Below are positions 1 through 7,057 of a stretch of DNA of 49,379 nucleotides, one piece after another. The position numbers were made by a program, and so were the translations under genes. This DNA is from Clostridiales bacterium (GTDB taxonomy: Bacteria; Bacillota; Clostridia; Christensenellales; Borkfalkiaceae), in assembly GCA_015055805.1 (NCBI GenBank), contig SVHN01000013.1:1-49379 (forward strand), written 5' to 3'. The notes below the pieces were generated by a model. The model worked only from the letters and a program-made list of their open reading frames with translations. It was not told the origin of the DNA and ran no database searches. How positions within the stretch are numbered: the first letter of the stretch is position 1; each line of letters starts with the position of its first letter.

Positions 1-203
1 TAACCTTTCTTAGTATTATTTAAGTCTTTTTTGCTCTTTGCCTTAATGTACTTATTAAAGTCTTTTCTCGATTGATATTTGACATATCTCTCTTTCTTTC
101 TTCTATGCAGTTGTCAATCTACTGTGCTCTGACGACGGTCAAAGTGAAATTTTTGATTAAAAATTTCTTAAAAATGCATACCCCTCAAAGCGGTAGCCTA
201 AAT

Positions 204-232
204 ATATTAGCACTTATGATTTTTTAAGTCAA
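204..232 (-). promoter_or_regulatory. Promoter reading off the left edge
   Basis: On the minus strand TTGACT (232-227) is followed after 17 bp by TAATAT (209-204). The transcript would run left through 1-200, which contains an AAATTTTT/AAAAATTT hairpin. I find no convincing gene in 1-200 on either strand. A minus frame reading Lys/Asp/Asn-rich residues from about position 95 to the edge, and a 21-codon ORF starting with ATG near position 90, are both too short to call. The gene served lies outside the window. Confidence 0.5.
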
Positions 233-291
233 GCAATTTACAAAAGTTTTTCTACATTTTTTTGAAATTTTTTAGAATTTTTTTTGCGCCC

Positions 292-349
292 CGTTTTTAA
301 GCAAAAACGCTTACTTTTAAACATTATATATATTGTGCGCACGCGCGCG
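292..349. other. Small hairpin and alternating Py-Pu tract
   Basis: A 7-bp hairpin CGTTTTT-aagc-AAAAACG (292-309) is followed by a short TATATATA stretch and then 16 bp of strictly alternating pyrimidine-purine (334-349, ending CGCGCGCG). This GC-rich alternating tract is out of character with the AT-rich surroundings and has Z-DNA-forming composition. It lies about 50 bp upstream of the promoter at 400-427. No coding sequence is apparent in 1-435. Confidence 0.5.
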
Positions 350-399
350 AAGAGAACACAAAATACGGCAGTTGCGATTAATTTTTATATTAAATTTCT

Positions 400-427
400 T
401 TGCAAATCGTTTTTAGTGTGCTATAAT
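400..427 (+). promoter_or_regulatory. Promoter of the UPF0340 gene
   Basis: TTGCAA (400-405), 16-bp spacer and TATAAT (422-427) with an extended -10 TG at 419-420. The predicted transcription start near 433-435 falls at or just before the ribosome site AGGTGA (434-439), so the 5' leader would be only about 10 nt. Confidence 0.65.
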
Positions 428-444
428 GATTTTAGGTGATAAAT

Positions 445-984
445 ATGGATATAAAAACTCAATGCCAAGCGGCAACTAAAGAATTAATTGAAAAAGCAAA
501 ACTAAAAAAGGGCGATGTTTTGGTGGTCGGTTGTTCGACTAGCGAAGTTGTCGGCTCTAAAATAGGCACAAACTCAGACCCCGATACCGCCAAGAATATT
601 TTCGACGGTATTTATTCGGTATTAGAACCTAACGGTATTTATCTTGCGGTGCAATGCTGCGAACACTTAAATCGAGCAATCGTTATTGAACGTTCCGCCC
701 TACCTTTTGCGGAAATTGTAAACGTAGTCCCACAGAAAAAAGCAGGCGGATCACTTGCAACCGTTGCTTACGGTGAATTTAGCGATCCTATCGTCGTTGA
801 AGAAATCAAAGCCGACGCAGGCATGGATATCGGCGACACGTTTATCGGCATGCACCTTAAAAAAGTTGCAGTCCCCGTACGCCTCAGCACCAATAAAATC
901 GGTGAGGCACACCTAACCTGCGCAAGAGTTCGTCCGAAGTTTATCGGCGGAATTCGCGCAATATATAATGAAGAATTGTTGTAA
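445..984 (+). CDS. UPF0340 / TIGR01440 family protein (YwlG-like)
   Basis: A 179-residue soluble protein of the conserved Firmicutes YwlG/UPF0340 family; its molecular function is not established. The hallmark N-terminal segment with GCSTSEVVGSKIGTNS (about residues 30-45) is present, followed by a stretch with an NRAIVIE motif and a Gly-rich C-terminus (PKFIGGIRA). Length fits the family (about 180). I place the start at ATG 445 because AGGTGA sits 5 nt upstream; a GTG at 436 in the same frame overlaps that ribosome site. It is monocistronic: its own promoter is at 400-427 and a strong hairpin follows 13 nt after the stop, facing a convergent gene. Confidence 0.85.
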   Translation: MDIKTQCQAATKELIEKAKLKKGDVLVVGCSTSEVVGSKIGTNSDPDTAKNIFDGIYSVLEPNGIYLAVQCCEHLNRAIVIERSALPFAEIVNVVPQKKAGGSLATVAYGEFSDPIVVEEIKADAGMDIGDTFIGMHLKKVAVPVRLSTNKIGEAHLTCARVRPKFIGGIRAIYNEELL

Positions 985-997
985 AAATAATCAATAG

Positions 998-1038
998 CAA
1001 ACGCCGTCTGCGGAAATTCCGCAGACGGCGTTTGTTTT
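998..1038. terminator. Bidirectional intrinsic terminator
   Basis: Perfect palindrome with arms 998-1013 and 1019-1034 around AAATT, flanked by T-rich sequence on both strands. It lies between the convergent UPF0340 gene (stop 984) and the BspA-type gene (stop 1050) and should serve both. The stem core is nearly identical to the terminator at 4223-4253. Confidence 0.85.
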
Positions 1039-1049
1039 ACCATTATCAA

Positions 1050-3899
1050 TTACTCTATCACCCAAACTGTTGGCACCCCGTCAACGTAATGCCAGTAGTC
1101 GCCGTTATAAGCAGGGACATCTAACTGATTTTCATAATAGAAACGAGGAGTTCTGTTGAGATTATTTGTAGCAACTGAATCCCATTCTATTGCCGTGCCC
1201 TTATAATATATTAATCCAGGACAATTATAAAACGCATTAAAGCCTATACTTTTTATACTTTTACTAATTATTATTGTTGTAATATTTGGTCTTGCACCAT
1301 GTACTAGATAGTCATAACATAATAAATATGCTGGGATATATTCCACTTTATCACCAAAACAAAGCGTAATACCGTCCCCATCTTCTCCTGCATGTTCAAA
1401 TGTAAAAGCATATCCACTAGATACAACATCTGCGCAATTTACCGCATTAAAGTTTATCTCGGTTAAACCTGTACATAGATTAAAAGCACCTCTTCCTATT
1501 ATTGATACGTTTTCACCTATAGTCAAACTTTTTAACGCCTTACAATAATAAAAAGCGAACTCTCCTATACTTTTTACATTGTTTCCTATGTCAACGCTTA
1601 CAATATTATTAGTACCGAATAAAGAATTAAATCTATCATAAAATAGATACGCAGGCACTCTTTCAACCTTATCTCCGAATTTTACGTTTAACCCTACTCC
1701 GTCTATTCCCGCATTAATAAACACACCATTTCCAACAGCTGAGCTCTCGCCTGAACTTAAATCTTCGCAATTTATCGCATTAAAGTTTATTTCAGTTAAA
1801 GCTACACAACATGTAAACGCACATACACCTATACTTTTTACTCCTTCGCCTATAGTAATACTTGTTAATGAATCACAATCGCTGAACGCATTATCATCAA
1901 TACTTGTCACGCTATTTGGTATTTCTATACTTTTTAATGAATCACACTCTTCAAAAGCAAAATAACCTATACTCGTTATACTGTTTGGTATTTTCACGCT
2001 TTTTAATAGGCCGCAATTACGAAATGAAAAAGCACCTATATTGGTCACAGGTTTTCCGTTATACTGGGCTGGAATTATAATGTCCAAGTCTGTACACACA
2101 CCTATACCAATAACACTATATTCTGTTTCATTGTTTATTAACTCGTACAATAATCCTTGGCTAAACTTTTCAATCCTACAAGCAGAACAAAAATCACCTG
2201 CGAAATCATGCCATGCAAAGTCACCATATTTACCATTACAAACTTGGCAAATTGCCTTTTCGGTACAAGTTGCCACTCCACCTGAACAATTTTTCATTTC
2301 AGTATGCTTACTATCATTGATACAAACTCTTATATGTGTATCGTTACCATTTGAATTCCACGCCCCATAATTATGTCCGAGTGAATTCCCATATTCAGCA
2401 TTGCAATCTTTACAAATTGCCTTTTTGTCACAAGTTGCAGTTCCACCTGAACAATTTTTCATTTCTGTATGCTTACTATCGTTAACGCAAACTCTTGTAT
2501 GCGTGTTATCACCATTTGAATTCCACACCCCATAATTATGTCCGAGTGAATTCCCATATTCAGTATTACAATCTTTACAAATCGCCTTTTCGGTACAAGT
2601 TGCCGTTCCGCCTGAACAATTCTTCGTTTCTGTATGATTACTATTATTAACGCAAACCCTTGTATGCGTGTTATTATCATTCGAACTCCATGCTCCATAA
2701 TTATGTTCAAGTAGTTCTCCGTGTTTAGCATTGCATTCGGTACAAGTTGCTCTTTCAAAACAAGTTGCAGTTCCACCTGAACAATTCTTCGTTTCTGTAT
2801 GATTACTATTATTAATGCAAACCCTTGTATGTGTATCATTGCCGTTAGAACTCCACTCCCCATAATCATGTCCTAACGGCTCCCCAATTGAAACAATCTC
2901 CGTCTGTTCAGCAAAAGCGGAATTAGAAAACATTGCTTTACATTGCCCTTTTTCAGGCTCGTCACACGTTGCGTCGGTATCTTTAACATAATTTCCTTGC
3001 GCGGTTTCAGTAATTACGTGAGTACTATCGTGAACGCAAGTTATGGTTGCAGTACAAGTTGTATCATTCCAAGTATAAACTGGTGCAGAATAAGAATGCC
3101 CTAATTTTTCACCGACGATAAACTGTTCGGAATATTGAGTAGGAAAATCGTATTCATCATCATAAAAAGTTGCCATATAACGCCCTTTTTCAGGCTCGTC
3201 ACACGTTGCATCAGCATCTTTAACATAACTGGTTGCCGCAGGAACAAAACGATACAACACGTGATTTGAATTATTTTTGCAAGTCTGGAACACACGGCAT
3301 GTCATTCCTTCCCACTCAAACTCAAATTCACCATAATCATGCGGCGTCGTTGAACCTATCTCTGAATTTGTCGCAGTTGCTTGCTTTTCAAAAACAGTAT
3401 TAGTAAAATTCGCCTCTAAATGACCTTTTTCAGGCTCAGAGCAAGACGCGTCGGTATCTTTAACGTATTCTGCTATTGCACTTTCAACAATATTATGCGC
3501 ACTATTGTTTTGACAAATCATTTCAGCCAAACACACGTTGCCTTGCCAAACGTAGCGCGGTTCAGTAAAATTGTGATTTAATTTAGTATTAGTCTTAATT
3601 CTAGTATCAAGCATGCCACAACCGTTCTCACAACGACCAGTTTCTGTTCCGTCTTGGGTGCAAGTAGCGTCATCGTTATAGGTATAAACATAATCATGTC
3701 CTAATTCGTCAACATAATTATCGACGTAACTTTCCCCACATGCACAATAAAACTTAGTATAACCTTTTTCTGTACACGTTGGGTTTGTAATTTGTTCACT
3801 ATACTCATGCACATGACTGGTTTCCCCACACCCTGCAAGAGTGAAAATAAAACATATTACAGCAACTATCATTAAAAGTGTTCTTAATAGTTTTTTCAT
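1050..3899 (-). CDS. Secreted lipoprotein with Cys-rich repeats and BspA-type LRRs
   Basis: A 949-residue surface lipoprotein. I start it at ATG 3899, not at upstream in-frame codons, because AGGAGA sits 5 nt before it and the protein then begins with a lipoprotein signal (MKKLLRTLL, hydrophobic core, TLAGC lipobox, Cys24). After the signal come three units of about 80 residues sharing YVKDxDAxCxEPEKG, then four 55-residue Cys/His-rich units (NCSGGxATC, HTRVC, LGHNYG), then a BspA-like LRR_5 region with I(P/G)xxVxSIGxxAFxxC repeats (about residues 615-900). BspA-type LRRs are known from adhesins of gut and oral bacteria; binding here is inference. The regular CxxC/H pattern could bind metal or form disulfides. 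It is transcribed from a consensus promoter in the divergent region 3921-4001, so the small regulator next door probably controls it. Confidence 0.85.
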   Translation of the reverse strand: MKKLLRTLLMIVAVICFIFTLAGCGETSHVHEYSEQITNPTCTEKGYTKFYCACGESYVDNYVDELGHDYVYTYNDDATCTQDGTETGRCENGCGMLDTRIKTNTKLNHNFTEPRYVWQGNVCLAEMICQNNSAHNIVESAIAEYVKDTDASCSEPEKGHLEANFTNTVFEKQATATNSEIGSTTPHDYGEFEFEWEGMTCRVFQTCKNNSNHVLYRFVPAATSYVKDADATCDEPEKGRYMATFYDDEYDFPTQYSEQFIVGEKLGHSYSAPVYTWNDTTCTATITCVHDSTHVITETAQGNYVKDTDATCDEPEKGQCKAMFSNSAFAEQTEIVSIGEPLGHDYGEWSSNGNDTHTRVCINNSNHTETKNCSGGTATCFERATCTECNAKHGELLEHNYGAWSSNDNNTHTRVCVNNSNHTETKNCSGGTATCTEKAICKDCNTEYGNSLGHNYGVWNSNGDNTHTRVCVNDSKHTEMKNCSGGTATCDKKAICKDCNAEYGNSLGHNYGAWNSNGNDTHIRVCINDSKHTEMKNCSGGVATCTEKAICQVCNGKYGDFAWHDFAGDFCSACRIEKFSQGLLYELINNETEYSVIGIGVCTDLDIIIPAQYNGKPVTNIGAFSFRNCGLLKSVKIPNSITSIGYFAFEECDSLKSIEIPNSVTSIDDNAFSDCDSLTSITIGEGVKSIGVCAFTCCVALTEINFNAINCEDLSSGESSAVGNGVFINAGIDGVGLNVKFGDKVERVPAYLFYDRFNSLFGTNNIVSVDIGNNVKSIGEFAFYYCKALKSLTIGENVSIIGRGAFNLCTGLTEINFNAVNCADVVSSGYAFTFEHAGEDGDGITLCFGDKVEYIPAYLLCYDYLVHGARPNITTIIISKSIKSIGFNAFYNCPGLIYYKGTAIEWDSVATNNLNRTPRFYYENQLDVPAYNGDYWHYVDGVPTVWVIE
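2215..2875 (-). repeat. Four tandem 165-bp (55-aa) coding repeats
   Basis: The anchor CCTGAACAATT recurs at 2281, 2446, 2611 and 2776, exactly 165 bp apart, inside the lipoprotein gene. Copies differ by scattered substitutions but stay in frame. Each encodes one Cys/His-rich unit ending near LGHNYG. Exact repeat borders are arbitrary because the array is cyclic. Such arrays often change copy number by slippage or recombination. Confidence 0.85.
2945..3500 (-). repeat. Three degenerate ~240-bp coding repeats
   Basis: The string TTTTTCAGGCTC recurs near 2954, 3191 and 3431 (237 and 240 bp apart) and encodes the EPEKG motif of three units of about 79-80 residues. They are more diverged than the 165-bp array and lie N-terminal to it in the protein. 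Confidence 0.7.
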
Positions 3900-3920
3900 A
3901 GTCTTCTCCTTTTTGCAAAA

Positions 3921-4001
3921 GATATCTAATGTAAACATTATATAATCTACAAGTCTATTTGTCAAATAAATAAACAATATATAATGTAGGCATTAGATAT
4001 C
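3921..4001. promoter_or_regulatory. Divergent promoters with paired operators
   Basis: Two palindromic boxes, TAATGTAAACATTA (3928-3941) and TAATGTAGGCATTA (3982-3995), sit inside a larger inverted repeat whose outer arms are GATATCTAATG (3921-3931) and CATTAGATATC (3991-4001). On the minus strand TTGACA (3965-3960), 17 bp and TATAAT (3942-3937) form a consensus promoter for the lipoprotein. On the plus strand TTGTCA (3959-3964) and TATAAT (3980-3985) serve the regulator with a shorter 15-bp spacer. The two -35 boxes overlap and each -10 overlaps one operator, the layout expected of a repressor acting on itself and on its neighbour. The regulator at 4016 is the obvious ligand; that is inference. 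Confidence 0.75.
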
Positions 4002-4015
4002 GTGGAGGTGGGATT

Positions 4016-4219
4016 ATGAAACTGCGCATATTGGACATCTTGAAAGAAAAAGGAAAGACAAAATATTGGCTATATATTCAACTTGGAACGAGTTATCAAA
4101 ATTTCAACAAAATAGTCAACAATCAAACTACTGCTATAAAATTTGAGAACTTAAAAAATCTTTGCGACATATTAGAATGTACGCCAAACGATCTATTTGA
4201 AGAGTATTACAAAGCATAA
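4016..4219 (+). CDS. Small Cro/CI-type HTH regulator
   Basis: A 67-residue protein consisting of little more than one XRE/Cro-CI helix-turn-helix domain (YozG-like size). The fold is suggested by an N-terminal helix, a recognition segment around LGTSYQNFNKIVNNQ (about residues 23-37), and the family ending LCDILECTPNDLFE. GGAGGTGG lies 4-7 nt before ATG 4016. It diverges from the large lipoprotein gene across paired palindromes, so autoregulation and repression of the lipoprotein are likely. A terminator hairpin follows directly, so it is monocistronic. Confidence 0.8.
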   Translation: MKLRILDILKEKGKTKYWLYIQLGTSYQNFNKIVNNQTTAIKFENLKNLCDILECTPNDLFEEYYKA

Positions 4220-4222
4220 AAC

Positions 4223-4259
4223 AAGCCGTCTACGGTATTTCCGCAGACGGCTTATTACT
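4223..4259. terminator. Bidirectional intrinsic terminator
   Basis: Arms 4223-4235 and 4241-4253 around TATTT with one A-C mismatch on the plus strand; T-rich flanks on both sides. It separates the convergent HTH gene and phosphohexomutase gene and shares the GCCGTCTGCGGAAAT core with the terminator at 998-1034. Confidence 0.8.
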
Positions 4260-4274
4260 TTTTATATGTATTAG

Positions 4275-5987
4275 TTATTTAATCAATTCTTCAAAAGCGG
4301 ATTTTAAGGCGTCAAAATCTTGTCTTGCAATATCTCTATCCGCGCTCTTTACCGAGTAATAAACTTTTAATTTTGGTTCTGTTCCGCTAGGACGGATACA
4401 GATAAAACTTCCGCCTTCTAGTTCGTAGTAAACGGCGTTTGCCTTTGCGCAATCTATCTTTTCGACCGTGCCGTCAGCGAGTTTTCTTTCTAATTTTGAG
4501 TAGTCCCTAGTAGCAACAACTTTTTTACCACCGATATCAGTCAAAGTTATCGTCTTAATTTTATCGACTACTGCGCTCATTTCTTTCATTGCGTTAAGTC
4601 CAGAATACGCAACCGAAACGCTTTGATCTAAAACAAAACCGTAGTGTGCGTAAAGTTCTTGCAACTTTCCGTAAACACTAACGTTATTATAAGTATAATA
4701 ACAAACCATTTCTGCAAACAGCATACTTGCAACGACTGCGTCTTTATCCCTGCAATGCGTTCCGCGAAGATAGCCACAACTCTCTTCAAACCCGAAGATA
4801 AAGGTACGCAATCCCGTATCGTCAAGTTGTTTAATCTTTTCGCCGATAAACTTAAACCCAACGGGCGTTTCAATGAGTTCTACGCCGTAAGCGTCCGCAA
4901 TGAGTTTTGCCATACTAGTTGAAACGAAACTTTTAACGACAAACCCTTTACTGTTCAATTTACCGCTGTCTTGTAATCTAGACAAGACGTAATCGAGAAG
5001 AAGTGCGCCTATTTGGTTGCCTGAAAGCGCAAGGAATTCACCCTTATCGTCACGGATAACAACGCCTAATCTATCACAATCGGGATCTGTGCCAAACACG
5101 ACGTCCGCGCCCTTAAAGTCTGCCATTTTTATACCAAGCGTAAGCGTTTCTTTATACTCGGGATTAGGAACTTCAACGGTAGAAAATTCGGTATCTTTCT
5201 GGGTTTGTTCGGGAACTAACGTTGCTGAAATTCCCATCTTTTTAAGTATAGTAGTTACAGGGATATAACCGCTGCCGTGTACGGGGGTATAAACAAGTTT
5301 AATCTGTTTACCTACCGCCTTAACTTCTTTTGGTGAAAGCGAAAGCTTGCGTATAATTTTATAATATTTTCTGTCAACTGATTTAGGAACTTTAAGAATC
5401 TTTTTAGCAGCCTTGTCGTCACACAAAACCTTATCAGACAACGGATCGCCCACTTCTTCAATAAACTTTACCACTTTATCAGTAGCCTCAGGCGACATCT
5501 GCGCGCCGTCTTCACCGTAAACCTTATAGCCGTTGTATTCTTTGGGGTTATGACTTGCTGTAATCATTATACCTGCAACAGTTTTTAACTCCCTTACCGC
5601 AAACGACAACATAGGAACGGGGTGAACCTCGTCGAATAAGTATGCTTTTATACCGTTCGAAACAAGAACGTTCGCAGCTGCATACGCAAACTCTTCGGAC
5701 ATACGCCTTGTGTCATACGATATTACAACACCACGTGCCATCGCTTTATTCCCAAGTGTCTTAATATATTCTGCAAGACCTTGCGTAGCGCGCTTAACGG
5801 TATAAAGGTTCATCATGTTCGTTCCAAGCCCGATAAGCCCACGCATGCCAGCCGTGCCAAACTCAAGGTCTTTGCCAAAGCGATATTCTATTTCCTTTTC
5901 GTCATCAGCAATGCCGTTTAGCTCCTTAATTTCCTTTTCGTTTAGTTTTCTATTTTCTAACCATGCATTAAAAACGTCTTTATACAT
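4275..5987 (-). CDS. pgcA: Alpha-phosphohexomutase (phosphoglucomutase/phosphomannomutase)
   Basis: A cytosolic enzyme interconverting hexose 1- and 6-phosphates, linking glycolysis to nucleotide-sugar and polysaccharide synthesis. All four family signatures are visible in 570 residues: phosphoserine loop TASHNPKEYNG with Ser145, Mg site GTDPDCDRLG (Asp301/303/305), sugar-specificity loop GFEES (399-403), and phosphate-binding RPSGTEPK (532-539). Length matches the PgcA-type enzymes of Firmicutes. GAAGGT precedes ATG 5987, and a perfect TTGACA-17-TATAAT promoter lies 47-75 bp upstream. It is monocistronic and ends at the bidirectional hairpin. Glucose versus mannose preference cannot be read from the sequence. 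Confidence 0.92.
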   Translation of the reverse strand: MYKDVFNAWLENRKLNEKEIKELNGIADDEKEIEYRFGKDLEFGTAGMRGLIGLGTNMMNLYTVKRATQGLAEYIKTLGNKAMARGVVISYDTRRMSEEFAYAAANVLVSNGIKAYLFDEVHPVPMLSFAVRELKTVAGIMITASHNPKEYNGYKVYGEDGAQMSPEATDKVVKFIEEVGDPLSDKVLCDDKAAKKILKVPKSVDRKYYKIIRKLSLSPKEVKAVGKQIKLVYTPVHGSGYIPVTTILKKMGISATLVPEQTQKDTEFSTVEVPNPEYKETLTLGIKMADFKGADVVFGTDPDCDRLGVVIRDDKGEFLALSGNQIGALLLDYVLSRLQDSGKLNSKGFVVKSFVSTSMAKLIADAYGVELIETPVGFKFIGEKIKQLDDTGLRTFIFGFEESCGYLRGTHCRDKDAVVASMLFAEMVCYYTYNNVSVYGKLQELYAHYGFVLDQSVSVAYSGLNAMKEMSAVVDKIKTITLTDIGGKKVVATRDYSKLERKLADGTVEKIDCAKANAVYYELEGGSFICIRPSGTEPKLKVYYSVKSADRDIARQDFDALKSAFEELIK

Positions 5988-6033
5988 ATATTTTACCTTC
6001 TCATTAAAAGATTATATTTTAATTCATAGTATA

Positions 6034-6062
6034 ATTATACATAGAATAGGTACAGTTGTCAA
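6034..6062 (-). promoter_or_regulatory. Promoter of the phosphohexomutase gene
   Basis: Minus-strand TTGACA (6062-6057), 17-bp spacer, TATAAT (6039-6034): full consensus, with a leader of about 40 nt before ATG 5987. Confidence 0.85.
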
Positions 6063-6153
6063 AGAATTTTCTTTTTTTTAGGTTTAAGATAAAGAAAAAT
6101 CTTTGCTCTAAGTTTATTTTCGATAAATTTTTTAAAAAACAATTTACAAACAG

Positions 6154-6182
6154 TTGACATTAAAAAAACATTTTGGTACAAT
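6154..6182 (+). promoter_or_regulatory. Promoter of the tRNA array
   Basis: TTGACA (6154-6159), 17-bp spacer, TACAAT (6177-6182), 28 bp upstream of the first tRNA. It diverges from the phosphohexomutase promoter and is the only good promoter ahead of the six tRNAs, so the array is probably one transcript. Confidence 0.8.
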
Positions 6183-6210
6183 TTATAAGCGTTGTCTACG
6201 GAAAGATGTC

Positions 6211-6284
<74 letters not shown>

Positions 6285-6320
6285 AATAATCTTTGTTTTT
6301 AGGGACGAAGGCTTTTATAT

Positions 6321-6397
6321 GCACCTGTAGCTCAGTTGGATAGAGCATCGGCCTTCTAAGCCGAGGGTCAGGGGTTCGAATCCCTTCAGGCGCACCA
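6321..6397 (+). tRNA. tRNA-Arg (TCT)
   Basis: Anticodon loop CTTCTAA gives TCT; T arm GGGTTCGAATCCC and encoded CCA are present. The acceptor arms GCACCTG/CAGGCGC leave an A3-C70 mismatch, the only unpaired position of the stem. Confidence 0.93.
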
Positions 6398-6401
6398 AAA
6401 C

Positions 6402-6479
6402 GGCGGGCGTAGCTCAGTTGGTTAGAGCGCAAGATTGTGGTCCTTGAGGTCGTGGGTTCGATTCCCATCGCCCGCCCCA
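6402..6479 (+). tRNA. tRNA-His (GTG)
   Basis: Acceptor GCGGGCG/CGCCCGC, anticodon GTG, discriminator C73 and encoded CCA. An extra G at 6402 opposite C73 matches the G-1 required for histidyl-tRNA identity. Confidence 0.95.
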
Positions 6480-6490
6480 GCAAAATAAAT

Positions 6491-6565
6491 AGGGGTGTCG
6501 CCAAGCGGTAAGGCACGGGATTTTGATTCCCGCATTCGTAGGTTCAAATCCTGCCACCCCTGCCA
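6491..6565 (+). tRNA. tRNA-Gln (TTG)
   Basis: Acceptor AGGGGTG/CACCCCT, anticodon loop TTTTGAT with anticodon TTG, discriminator G73 and encoded CCA. D arm GCCAAGCGGTAAGGC is typical of tRNA-Gln. Confidence 0.95.
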
Positions 6566-6578
6566 AAACAAAAGTTTT

Positions 6579-6654
6579 GTACCTTTAGCTCAGTTGGTAG
6601 AGCAACTGACTCTTAATCAGTGGGTCCAGGGTTCGAGTCCCTGAAGGTGCACCA
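6579..6654 (+). tRNA. tRNA-Lys (CTT)
   Basis: Acceptor GTACCTT/AAGGTGC (one G-U pair), anticodon loop CTCTTAA with anticodon CTT, discriminator A73 and encoded CCA. Confidence 0.95.
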
Positions 6655-6660
6655 AAATAT

Positions 6661-6736
6661 GATTCATTAGCTCAGCCGGTAGAGCACGTGACTTTTAATC
6701 ACGGTGTCCGGGGTTCGATTCCCCGATGGATCACCA
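6661..6736 (+). tRNA. tRNA-Lys (TTT)
   Basis: Acceptor GATTCAT/ATGGATC (one G-U pair), anticodon loop CTTTTAA with anticodon TTT, discriminator A73 and encoded CCA. Last gene of the array. Eleven bases of its 3' part (TTCCCCGATGG) recur at 6875-6885 next to the integrated island. Confidence 0.95.
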
Positions 6737-6740
6737 GAGA

Positions 6741-6780
6741 AAGCATAATCAACCATTTGTGTTGGTTATGCTTTTTCTTT
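6741..6780 (+). terminator. Terminator of the tRNA array
   Basis: Stem AAGCATAATCAAC (6741-6753) with GTTGGTTATGCTT (6761-6773), one G-U pair, then TTTTCTTT. Four bases after the last tRNA. Confidence 0.88.
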
Positions 6781-6784
6781 GTAA

Positions 6785-6890
6785 TTTACTGGGGATTTGA
6801 ACCGTAGGTTCGCCCGTCATATGACGGACTTTCTTTGATGGACGAGGGCTCGGTAGTGCTCCGCACGGACGAGTTTCCCCGATGGTTTTT
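6785..6890. other. Structured non-coding segment of unknown origin
   Basis: Between the tRNA terminator and the integrated island there is no gene. The segment has a perfect 14-bp palindrome CCGTCATATGACGG (6814-6827), a GTGC-tcc-GCAC hairpin near 6857-6867 nested in CTCG/CGAG arms, a minus-strand GGTTCAAATCCCC string resembling a tRNA T arm, and at 6875-6885 an 11-base copy of the tRNA-Lys(TTT) 3' part. It may be a decayed tRNA-like or attachment-site remnant. 6890-7021 is AT-rich and shows nothing recognisable. Confidence 0.35.
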
Positions 6891-7021
6891 CCCAATTTTT
6901 ACAACGAAATTTTTTAGCCGCTTTTTGCGACAAAAATCACTAGTTTTGCCAGTTTTGTCGCATAATTTGTCGCAAGATTTTCGCATATTTTTACCGATTT
7001 TTTTAGTATTTACTTTGTCTT

Positions 7022-7046
7022 TTTTAAAATTGTTAAGTGCAATTTA
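7022..7046 (+). repeat. Putative left attachment site (attL)
   Basis: 25 bp: TTTTAAAAT, a 4-bp variable part, then AAGTGCAATTTA. It matches 25367-25391 at 22 of 25 positions in the same orientation with no gap, and identity stops at both edges. It lies 11 bp beyond the integrase stop codon, the usual place for an attachment site. Confidence 0.6.
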
Positions 7047-7057
7047 TTCAAGATTTT

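Noticed and set aside
1-200. Small coding frames at the left edge
   Set aside because: Two short minus-strand frames exist but have no convincing ribosome site or family similarity and run off the edge.
2225-2875. CRISPR-like interpretation of the 165-bp repeats
   Set aside because: Repeats are long, in frame and coding, without spacers; they are protein repeats.
6661-6736. tRNA-Lys(TTT) linked to the PARIS-like effector
   Set aside because: AriB of PARIS targets tRNA-Lys, but this tRNA belongs to the housekeeping array outside the island; proximity is best taken as coincidence.
6719-6885. tRNA-Lys(TTT) as the attachment site of the island
   Set aside because: Only 11 bases recur, no copy of the tRNA 3' end is found at the far end of the island, and the 25-bp repeats give a better boundary.
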